Positions 55,227 to 64,000 of a DNA stretch of 64,000 bases are shown here, one piece after another; positions within the stretch are counted from its first letter, which is position 1; each line of letters begins with the position of its first letter. The notes beneath the pieces were generated by a model. The model did no database searches. It worked only from the letters and a program-made list of their open reading frames with translations, and had not been told where the DNA came from. The translations under genes were made by a program, and so were the position numbers. Origin of the DNA: Punctularia strigosozonata HHB-11173 SS5 (lineage: Eukaryota > Basidiomycota > Agaricomycetes > Corticiales > Punctulariaceae); the NCBI RefSeq assembly GCF_000264995.1, contig NW_006767438.1, forward strand, positions 1,902,311 to 1,966,310, written 5' to 3'.

Positions 55227-57038
55227 CTAGGAAACAGAGCGTGCCCATTCGAAGACTCGTTCTTCTTCCAAGCGACCTTCGATGACGCCACAAATCCTTT
55301 CATCGCTCGTTCTTTTGTACTGACCTTTATGAAAATCGAAAATCAAAGTCGTAGGCAGGAGCCAGTCCACATAGCTCCCGCTGGATGACCTTGCTATCCG
55401 CCATCGGGGCCTGTTCGGTTTCTCCGCTGCATCGCTCCACCAATCGATCCAGTGAGCGCAACAAAAACATGACCTGCTTGAAAGACCCATCGATATAGTT
55501 CTGGCTTCATCGTACTCCAGTGGGAAACCATAAGGAAGATTCGGTCTACCCTCGTAAGCGGCGTAGATCCAGTCTCGAACGAGCCACGATTCGACCTCGT
55601 GCGTGACTTGATACCACAAGACGAGCTGAACTTCGGGATGGAGGTTCGCTACCGTCACGGGCGAGTCGTGCCAGGATAGGTTCAGGCGGTACATGAGGAA
55701 GTTGATGTCTGCGCGAACGGGAGGAAACGCCGTAACGACGCGTTGGGTGCAGATATCCATGGCGCTCAGATCGTCGGACGCCCATATGTGCTGGACGCGT
55801 AGCTCGGTTCCCCATACACGCCGGAAGAGCTGGTCACGATACGCGACCATGTCCTCCAACGCCGCGTCGAAATCCGCGAGGCGGCCAATAAGATACGCGA
55901 ACCTTCTGACGTGGCGGGTGTCGACCCCTGCCGTCTCCAGCTCTTGGAAGACGGTGTCGGAGAGGAAGTTCGTGTGGCGCATGCATGACGCGAAGCGAGC
56001 GAGGAGCATGCAGTATTGGGTTTTCCGCGGAATCTTCGGGTTCAGGTCCGATTTCGATCTCCCGATGCAAGTTTCGTGATATTGGGCGGGAAGGTTGATA
56101 GCCTGAGCCTCGTGAAAACAGCGAACGAGCCCGAAATATACCTGGTATACGTCGTCCGTTCCTTGGCTGTGGCATAACTCCTCCCACATCCACGGACCTT
56201 CCTTCCCATTGATCTCGCACTCTGCTCCCCTGACGCCGAGCTTCGGAAGGACGGTCGTCCAGTATGTTCCAAGCGCAACCGTAATCTGGCTGAATCGTAG
56301 GAGGCTGAGCTCGTGGAAAATCCGCTCCAGGCAGCCTGGTGCGTTCATCGTGATGAACGTCCATATATCGGAAACTTGTGTGGCGTCTGCGGCAGCATCG
56401 AAGAGCGCGAGCGCGAGCGCCCTATCGTCCTCGAGAACCATGCCTGACCGAGCGAGAACGTAGGTGAGCGGCCAGTCGTTATCGATGTCTTCACTTTCGT
56501 GCGATTCAGCGGCCAGGATATGTGTACCGTCGAGGGCCAGGACGGCTATCGGAAGTTCGGGCTGTCGGTTGGCCAGGATAAGGGCTAAAGCCGTACATGT
56601 CGTGTATTGGAGGCGCTCCGTCAGGTCGAGAGGGCTTTCGTCCTGGGGTAGAAATTCTTGCGGGGCCGTATCGTACTCGATGCGGCGGAGCGCACGAAGT
56701 TGAGCGCTCAAATGGTCCTGCTTCTCAAGCCCTAGAATTTCATCCTGTTCAGGGATACAGTACCCAGCATGAAATGGGTCCCACCGGAACGAACGCTGTA
56801 CATGATTCTGCCGAGGCTCCAGAGAGAGGGATGAGAAAATAATGGAGGAGACGTGAGGTCGCTGCCGTGGAAATGGGGGAAGAGTGTTGTACAGTTCGCA
56901 CCGAACAAGGTAGCCCAGCCACATCATGAAACACGATCGCGGAGCCAGTTGAACAACGCCACACAGAAGATTTGCGCTGCTGCCAACTCGAACCGGAAAA
57001 AATTGGAAGATCTTCCGGAAAGAATTTCGGCCAGACAA
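55227..57038 (-). CDS. Protein with OTT_1508-like deaminase signature
   Basis: An open frame of up to 603 residues. The C-terminal third carries the zinc-ligand pattern of the deaminase fold as seen in the OTT_1508-like family: LHPEVQLVLWYQ (HxE motif, about residue 475) followed by GLSSRSCFCCAHWIDWW (Cys pair, about residue 535). Fungi carry many such proteins of unknown substrate; relatives in bacteria are predicted nucleic-acid deaminases. The N-terminal two thirds is helical with no known domain. The first about 90 residues are atypical and may include an intron, so the true start is uncertain; a start further in is plausible. Confidence 0.6.
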   Translation of the reverse strand: MSGRNSFRKIFQFFPVRVGSSANLLCGVVQLAPRSCFMMWLGYLVRCELYNTLPPFPRQRPHVSSIIFSSLSLEPRQNHVQRSFRWDPFHAGYCIPEQDEILGLEKQDHLSAQLRALRRIEYDTAPQEFLPQDESPLDLTERLQYTTCTALALILANRQPELPIAVLALDGTHILAAESHESEDIDNDWPLTYVLARSGMVLEDDRALALALFDAAADATQVSDIWTFITMNAPGCLERIFHELSLLRFSQITVALGTYWTTVLPKLGVRGAECEINGKEGPWMWEELCHSQGTDDVYQVYFGLVRCFHEAQAINLPAQYHETCIGRSKSDLNPKIPRKTQYCMLLARFASCMRHTNFLSDTVFQELETAGVDTRHVRRFAYLIGRLADFDAALEDMVAYRDQLFRRVWGTELRVQHIWASDDLSAMDICTQRVVTAFPPVRADINFLMYRLNLSWHDSPVTVANLHPEVQLVLWYQVTHEVESWLVRDWIYAAYEGRPNLPYGFPLEYDEARTISMGLSSRSCFCCAHWIDWWSDAAEKPNRPRWRIARSSSGSYVDWLLPTTLIFDFHKGQYKRTSDERICGVIEGRLEEERVFEWARSVS

Positions 57039-57889
57039 ACTGAAGAGCCACGAAGGCGGTCCTCCTCAGAAGAGTAGTAGGGGTTGATTCAGGCGAAGCC
57101 ACCAACACGCAACGTCTCAACCCCGGAGTACTACCCACAGACTTGCCGTAGAGTTCTATGATGAGGGCTGCTGAAATCTTGATCACGAACGCCAGAGGCC
57201 CTCCTCCATAACCACTATGGGGAGAAAGATCGCGTCTGTGGGGAAGACATATTCCAAGGATATCGCGCCACCCTCCGCCGAGGTGGTTGTTCCCGTTCAT
57301 GATGTCGGCGCACACTCACTTGGATCTCTTGGACCTCATTATGTTGGGAAGGATTCCACGAAGACGGCCAGCGGAGTTCGAGGGACGAGCAAAGGTTGGG
57401 TAAACACGTGCCCCCACAAGCATCAACAAAACAGCTACGGTGTGGCGTGGAAATTGTATCGGGCTGTTCGGCCCCCCAACCGACCACACACAAAACCATA
57501 CTAATAGCTGAGCTAGGCACTTTGTTTCAAGGAGCACAATACGTAGATACATGTTAAGGAAGATATGATAATGTTAGATGATAATGCTGGATTCACCATG
57601 CCCTTGCATATGCACATGCGGACACCTCGCAATGTCGAGGACGTCCTAAACGTAGGGTGTCATAGGAGGGAAGAGGGAAAGAGGTTGGGGGATGGGTGAT
57701 GGTAGGGTGTCGCAGGTGGCGGAATAGGATGAGGTATCGCAGTTCGATGGTTGATGTATAAGAGATGACGAGAAAGAGAGGAGATGGTACAAATCGTGAA
57801 GGAGAGATGATGATGATGATAGATGGTGGTGATGAATGATGAAGACGGCGACGGTGTAGCGACACCGAAGGGAGGGCACAGAAGCGACT
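57039..57889. other. Intergenic, with (GAT)n microsatellite
   Basis: No gene supported. 57640-57850 is strongly purine-rich and includes a short GAT repeat (about 57806-57822). Confidence 0.5.
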
Positions 57890-59165
57890 TCAAGGGCTCG
57901 CCCGAATCTTCGACCGCAGGCGTGGGGGGCTCGCCGCGCGAGTTCCCGGCGGAGGAGTCACGGGCCTCTCCGACATTTGCCTCTTGGCGCTGGACAACAG
58001 CGCGGGCAAGGCGCCACGGATCGAGTTATCTGTCGAGTTACCGGGCGTGATCTCGGGGGAGGTTTGACCATGCGATGCCAGCCTTGCAGATCGCCGAGGC
58101 GACGACGACGTATCCGGGCTTTCCTCAACCTCAACGAGCGCCTTCGTGACCGAAGGTACCTTGACCTTGGCGCCGCCCTTGCCGTCGAGAGAGGGCGAGC
58201 TGGAAGAGTGCGAAAGACCGCGCGCCACGCGCTTGCGGACGGGGAAGAGCAGCTTGCGCGGCATGACGGGCTCCGGGGAGAAGTCGACGTGCGAAGGCGG
58301 GAGTTTGGCACGCTCGCGCCGGGAGGGCGTGAGGTTGTAGTACGGGTTTGCATACGTGCGCTTTTGGCCGCGGCTGCGAAAGATTAGTTAGCGACGAGAG
58401 CAGTCCCGGAAGCGCAAGAACGTACAAAACGTAGTCGACGGTCGGTCGCTCTTCCTCCTCGGAACGCTGAGGCGGCGTTCCAGGGCTCTCGAACGGCGAA
58501 ACGTCAGTGTCGCCAGAGTCCTTGTCGAGGAACGGATTGTTTGGCGAGTCGCGGACTGCTTCGGGTTCCCGCTTGGACCTCGGCGCCGTCCGAGACGAAC
58601 GTCGTGGCGGCGTCTGCGGTGGCCTCAGCGCAGTCGCAAAGATAGTCCTCTGCGCCTTTGGGCGAGACTGACGTCTTGATGGCGGGGGAGACAGGGGCGC
58701 GCGAACCCGAGTCGATGACCGGGGCGTCGCAGCCACGTTGGTCGTCTTCTCGCCCGAACCCTCGTCGACTTTGATCCTAACCGTCCGCCCAGACGACTTG
58801 GTCGCGCTCCCAGCCCAAAACGCCTCCTCTTCCGCAGCCACCACCTCCTCGGCGATCGTGTCTAACCCCGTCTTCCGCCTCTTCGCGCCCCGCTCCGCCT
58901 CCGTGCCCTTATCGGGAACGCCAGGTAAGACATCCTTATCCGCGTTGAGCTCGTCGTCCGAGTCCGAGTCATCCGTGTGCCGCGAGCGCCCGCGTTTTCG
59001 CTTGTGTTGAGTGCGGGGCGGCGTCGGGAGGCTGATCGACGACGACGTCCGAGACACGGGCGGTGGCTTTGTTTTGGAAGAGGACGACGTCGGCTTGGGT
59101 GCGTGAGCCAACGATAGCGGCGCTCGGATAGGAGACGAGTCAAGCATGCCACGCGTTGTCGGCAT
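57890..59165 (-). CDS. Basic, disordered nuclear-type protein of unknown function
   Basis: Two exons on the minus strand, 59165-58426 and 58373-57890 (52-bp intron, GTACGT...GCAG), give 407 residues. The protein is rich in Ser, Pro, Arg and Lys, with likely nuclear localisation signals (HKRKRGRSRH, AKRRKTG). The most ordered text crosses the intron: NNPFLDKDSGD, then TVDYVFRGQKRTYANPYYN. Several SP and TP sites (SPFESPGTPP, VTPPPGTRAASPP) suggest phosphorylation by proline-directed kinases. This composition is common in cell-cycle regulators and chromatin proteins, but no known domain was recognised. Confidence 0.7.
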
Positions 59166-60824
59166 GGCGCTCTCTAAGTATGGTTGAAGTCGCTACGGTC
59201 TTCGTCGTCGTCGTTGTCAATGTTGTCTAGTGGTGGTAGCGTGGTGAAGGCGTGTTTACTGATGGTTGATTGATCTGATGAGCACTGAGGATATGCAAGG
59301 GAGATGAAGGAGAGAGAAAGGCAGGGTGAAGGCAAGTGAAGGGTGTCGCTGAAGACGAGAAACGTCAATGCCCACGAGGCGGGCATTGTTCCGGAGCCGT
59401 GGGAATACGTCTGAAAAGGGTAAAACAGCACGTGATCAGCCGTTCTTACTGACGCCGCACACGGTTGCACGTCAAACTTGACTCCCGTTACCCTACCACC
59501 TCTCAATGACAATGATATCGACGGTATCGTCTATGAGCACGTTACTTTACTCTATATGTTTAGAGCTATGGGCTAACCTCATTTACCTTATAGTGGTTCT
59601 TCTGGAGTTTCTCCTAGCCTTCTACACGGTCAGCGCCTCCATCGGTTATACCAAGGTCTCTGCCCTCCGTGGCATCTTCGGCGCACGCAATTTATGAGCA
59701 GCGCATCTTGCCCATTGCGTTTTGCGTTTTGCGTCTTAGATCACATTCGCCGCCCTCGCGTACGTCTCCCTTCATTGCCCTCATTTTTTCCGGATTCCTC
59801 ACCAACGATCTCTCTTCCTCAGTCGATACTCGCACCTGAGGCCGACCGCCCCCGTCGTTGTTATCTGGTTCGCGAAATTCTGTGGTTCAACGCGTTTTGG
59901 ACCTGGGAGTCGAACGACTGATCCTTCGTGCTCAACGACCTCAGCTTCGCCTGAGGCACGCCCATCTATATCTCCTCCAGTGTTGTCTCCACTTACTTTC
60001 TCAGAAGTCACAGGGACGACAGCAAGCGTCTTGCTCCCAAGCCGCTATCTCCACCTATGTCGTCCTGGGCACGGTCTCCTCTGTTCAGCTGGCGGTTTCA
60101 ACGACGCCTCGGCCGCCTTCGCCAATATCTACGCAGCCCGAGCTTGAACAGGCCTGCCATCGCCACCCGAATCATCGTCATCGGCTCCGCAACCGCGGAT
60201 TATGTTCGGCCTCATGGCTGACGCAGGATGATTAATGGTACACTTGCCGATGTGCGACAACCCCGGCATGCGCTTTCAGTGCGGTGCTCGGCGCGGACGA
60301 ACATCTTTCCTCGGTCAACATCGTCCCCGAGGGCCACGGCGTCCCCGGCGGCGGCTGCGAGCCGATGCATTGGCATGCGCCACCCTCATCACCTCGTGAA
60401 GAAGGCTGAGGACCGTTAGCGTTGCAGCGGCTTGAACACTCGATGGCGCCAGGAGAGCATTCACAAGGCATGATAGATGGTCCTGTTTAACCGTATTCGA
60501 TCCTGTGTTCGGTCGTTGTTGGTGTCTGACCATTTGTCTTCGGAAGTTGACGTGATGTCCTTGGCCATGTCTCGCTATCCATATTCACCCTATTATCATA
60601 TCCTTTGCTACCGCATTGCGTGTATACCCGAAGGCCAAGGGCGAATATGGCGACATATACAGAGGTGCCGAGAATGAAAACCAGGTATTACGTACGCGAG
60701 GGTATAACACAGCGTGGTATATTGATGATCGCCTGCGAAGCATCTGCGGGGGTTATGACTGGCAGGGACTGGCAGGTGGCGAGTTGGAGTTTCTTGGGTA
60801 CATAGGAAGTATGTACGCGTACGC
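59166..60824 (+). other. Intergenic, with a weak candidate for a small membrane-protein gene
   Basis: On the plus strand near 59560-60150 there are two hydrophobic stretches (LIYLIVVLLEFLLAFYTV; ITFAALA before a GTACGT donor), then EILWFNAFWTWESND and AAISTYVVLGTVSSVQL. This could be a spliced small tetraspan protein of the MARVEL type, but no consistent exon chain was established. The remainder shows nothing recognisable. Confidence 0.25.
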
Positions 60825-62777
60825 TCATGACGGTTTGAGCGTGGGCGAAACCGTATTAAGCTGTTCTAGCTCGGCCAACACTTGCTCCATGTGAGGGCGA
60901 TCCCGGGCTTCGAATTGCCAACACCTATCGACAAGCGCCTGCATTCCCTCCGGGGTGTGTTTCGGAAGCTCGCCGGGCTTTAGGCCGTCCTTCATCGCTA
61001 GAGGGATCTGCATGTTGTTATAATAAACATACGGGTTATTCCCGGTGTGCAGCTGAGAAGGTACGAATAGTCAGCCAACTACGAGGAGGTACAACGCATC
61101 ACCTGCCTCGAGACACAGACATCCGAACGACCACACGTCCGTCTCAAGCGTTGAAGTTGGACCCCCGTCATTGCCGTCGGTCTGGCCATTCCATAATAAA
61201 AGTTCGGGGGCCATCCAACGCACGGCTCCGCCAGTCTCCTCACTCGGATTTAGTACGGAGTTAACTGTGATAAAGGAAAGGCCGAAATCGGTGATCAGCG
61301 CTCTCTTGTCTTCAGCAATCAGTATGTTGGCCTGGAGAGTCGTGAGAATGGTGGTTTGACCACGGAGATGAAAGTAATGTACCCCTCGAATATCGCCATG
61401 TGCGATTTTCTTCGAATGAATATAGGTCAGTCCCTTAGCAATCTCGAGTACCTACGAGAGAAAGGACTCGTGAGCGGCGACCCGTTATCTATCACGGATG
61501 CATACCAGTCTTTGCGCTTCTGGGGCCCGTTGAATGCCATTTCTGCCGAGATAATCCCGCGACGTCCCGTTCTCCATCCAGGGAGAGACGAGATAGAACG
61601 TGGGATATCCTTCCAGATCTTGCAAGTCGTATTCCGAGGAATAGATGCCCATGAACTGCAGTACGTTATCGTGGCTGAGCATTCGCCATAGCAGAGCCTC
61701 GGTTATGAACATCTAATAGCATTGAGCTCGCAAGTTACGCTTGCACGGTCTGGCACGTACTCCGAAAGTGTCTTGCCTTTCCTTGTTCCTGAAATGACGA
61801 AGACGCTTGCAGGCGACGTTCTTGCCACCCGAAGTGCACGTCCATACATCAGAGAACCCTCCACCGTGTCGGGGATCGCCTTGGGGTAGCGAGCATGCTA
61901 CCCGCAGACCTATCGGAATGTACCTGGCCTGATTACACAACATTCCGAGAACACGGTGGCGGCGTCTGATATCTGGGTTTTGCAGGGGCACGCCCCCAAT
62001 TTCGCTTTCAGAAGCCTCGAACGTAGCTTGCAGGTACTGCCGACGACGGTCAAATGCCAAATTGCGGAACGGGATCAGAGTATAAGTAACACTGACATCA
62101 TGTAGATCGTCAGCCATTTCCCTCGCATCTTCGAGTGTGAGCTGCAGTACGTTGCTGTCTCCTGCGGGACACACCACGAGGAGTTTCTCTGATTAGCACG
62201 TAGTCGGCAAGAGAAGCGGAAAAAATCTTTGCCTTTCCATCGCAGTGTCGGTAGCCTTACGCAATCGATTTCGAGCTTACGCATGCTGCTCGCTTCGTCG
62301 GGGCGCAACTCAATCTGCCATTCCCCAAGGTCAATGAATACCTTAGTTTCAAGTTGGGATACACTTCGCACTTACGTTCAATCTGACTTCAGGTGAGCCA
62401 TCGTGGACTGCATTGACCTCAGAGGACGGCGGAGCTGCGACGTCTGGTTTCGCGAGTACAGGCGCGCTGGCCTAGTTATGAGGTCCATATCAGCTAGCAT
62501 CATGCGAATTGAGGCATTCATACATTCTGTCCATCCATCGAACCAGTGTCCGCACCCGAAGTACCTGGTTTCTGATCGTCGTAAGGTCATGAGCCGGCTT
62601 CAAGCCAGTTGTTTCGATGTAGATACTGACGTTTTTGACAGCCAAAGTCTTTTCGTCGAAGTTGGCGCCTGCCTTTTGCCCACCGCATCGACCAAGGCAA
62701 AGAGAGAATGGATCCCATGAGAACGATCTGGAGCTGGGACGACGGCGGAGATACCGGGAAAGAGTAGACCAGGTCAA
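60825..62777 (-). CDS. Protein kinase, TKL-like (fungal expansion)
   Basis: A multi-exon minus-strand gene; the catalytic domain is complete in motifs. It has a glycine loop (GGFSDVW), the ATP-binding Lys in NVACKRLRHF, the helix-C Glu in EALLWRML, the catalytic loop HGDIRG with NIL in the next exon, DFGLS, and the activation-segment end VRWMAPELL. The C-lobe has DVWSFGCLCLEA, then CWQFEARDRPHMEQVLAEL at the 3' end. One intron (GTACAT...CCAG) separates HGDIRG from NIL. HGD in place of HRD and the WMAPE text are usual in Agaricomycete tyrosine-kinase-like families. The N-terminal half (about 61900-62777) is helical and unrecognised; its exons and the start codon are uncertain. Confidence 0.78.
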
Positions 62778-63655
62778 CTACGTGGATAAGAGTCACTCAG
62801 AGGAGAGCGGTATCAAGCGGTTCAGATATGCAACTTCGACTGAGTAAACATGTGGATGTTGCTGCACCTGTTCCGCGCTGCTCCAGTTGCACGAGGGGTT
62901 AACGCTGTTTCGTGCCTGTGTACACGATCTCCTGAGCCGCCATGCCTTCAGACCCGCTCCATATCAATGGATAGATCTCTCCGAGATGATGGTCAGAATG
63001 AACATGCCAACGAGAAGTGTTGCAGTAACTGATCAATGAGTGGCACTCGTGGTTGCCTCGAGCTTATGACCGCACTTATGAATGGGCTTCCATAATGAGT
63101 GACCAAAAGCACGTTGATGTCGCGCTCTCTGCGTGCTGCAAACAAGCCAGGCAAGAGCGCAATAGACCTGCCAGCACATCCTACAACAGGTGGTGAGGGT
63201 GTGCAGAGCTTTGTCAGCAGGAACTCGAGTAGCAAAACTACACGCAACGCAACAGCCATGTATAGCTCCTCGCCCCTCTCGCCGCTCAGCTTTCCCTCCA
63301 TCGATCATGCCCTTTCTATGGTGTGGCAGCCCAATACTTTCGCGTTCTCATGCGAGAACTCGAAATGCTTCTCATCCCTCCTCTCGTTCAAATGCTCGCG
63401 AAAGACCACTCAAAGGCAGGATCCTTCAACCTTCCGCATATCTACATACATAACACTACAACTTGCTAATGCCATAGATCCCACGCGTCGAGCAGCGCAA
63501 TCGGCTTCCATGACATCCCGAGCTGGGGTAGCAGGTCTGGACCTTGCACCTTGCACGACCACTTGCGATCGAAACGTGAAGACAAACGCGGATGCGAGCC
63601 GTGGTAGGAACAAAGATACGTCAAACCCAGTTTACTGACATGTATACCCTGTGCA
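62778..63655. other. Intergenic region
   Basis: Lies between the kinase (-) and the right-edge gene (+). A plus-strand frame (63099-63638) is Ser/Thr/Arg-rich with no domain; it may be 5' sequence of the right-edge gene, but this is not supported. Confidence 0.35.
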
Positions 63656-63657
63656 GT

Positions 63658-64000
63658 TATTACCTATTCCGGCGATGCTGTCCGACCTCTTGCGATTACG
63701 GGTGGTGAGTAACCCCACCTGAATACTATTACTACTTCCCGTGAGACCCAACATGTTACAGGCGCGATATCTGTATTCGAGCAAGAAGAGTTAGAAAATA
63801 AGACGTTCGAAGCACTGAAGTCTCTTGGGATCAAGCATCCACGAACAGGATTCACCAGAAGAGCGGAAAAAGTCGTTAAGATTGTGAATATTATCCAGAA
63901 GGTAAGTCTTCCTTCACGTTTCAAATTACCAACGATATGCAATGTTATCTCTGCCAGCGTCTTGACTCCCCCAAGCCCTTAGGAGTAGCTGAACGTTGTC
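63658..64000 (+). CDS. Partial gene at the right edge, unidentified
   Basis: Exon-like stretches with good splice sites: ITYSGDAVRPLAITG, then GTGAGT...TACAG; ISVFEQEELENKTFEALKSL, SLGIKHPRTGFTRRAEK and VVKIVNIIQK, then GTAAGT...CCAG; and RLDSPKPLGVAE running off the window. The text is charged and helical. No family was recognised, and the 5' end was not found. Confidence 0.45.

Noticed and set aside
57593-57893. His/Ser-rich minus-strand peptides
   Set aside because: Translations of a purine-rich microsatellite region.

Overview
The window reads as nuclear DNA of an Agaricomycete basidiomycete, probably a polypore. The signs are short 50-80 bp GT-AG introns, dense gene packing, host genes that are clearly fungal (TRM44, eIF3g/TIF35, PGI, F-box proteins), a TPR-CHAT protein, a TKL-type kinase and a fungal multi-TM family. 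This is inferred from gene content alone.

Layout. 1-12.6 kb: a small fold-back repeat, then a Ty3/Gypsy-type LTR retrotransposon on the minus strand (gag, pol with protease-RT-RNase H-integrase-chromodomain, an extra ORF, and an opposite-strand RNase H1 N-terminal-like reading). It contains an N gap followed by an exact 871-bp repeat, most likely unmerged contig overlap. 12.7-15.6 kb: a TPR-CHAT (caspase-like) gene. 16.2-28.7 kb: a conserved housekeeping block of eIF3g (-), F-box/LRR-like (+), glucose-6-phosphate isomerase (-), an unknown proline-rich gene (+), an F-box gene (-) and TRM44 tRNA Um44 methyltransferase (-).

28.7-49.1 kb: a rearranged segmental-duplication zone. Four intact tandem paralogues (427, 456, 430 and 455 aa, 11 exons each) of a multi-pass membrane protein all lie on the plus strand. 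Broken copies of TRM44 and of a DUF2264 gene lie between them, and a 500-bp MITE-like element and the intact DUF2264 gene (647 aa) close the zone. Two of the four membrane genes need GC-AG introns at the same two positions, and one has a last intron swollen to 888 bp by a tRNA-derived, SINE-like insert.

50.3-64 kb: a tandem pair of APC amino-acid/polyamine-type permeases (+), a protein with an OTT_1508-like deaminase signature (-), a basic disordered nuclear-type protein (-), a weak candidate for a small membrane protein, a TKL-type protein kinase (-), and the start of an unidentified gene at the right edge.

Most gene models were rebuilt by hand from splice sites. Where exon lists are given, the total lengths are multiples of three and the phases agree. 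No rRNA gene, CRISPR array or convincing complete tRNA gene was seen.
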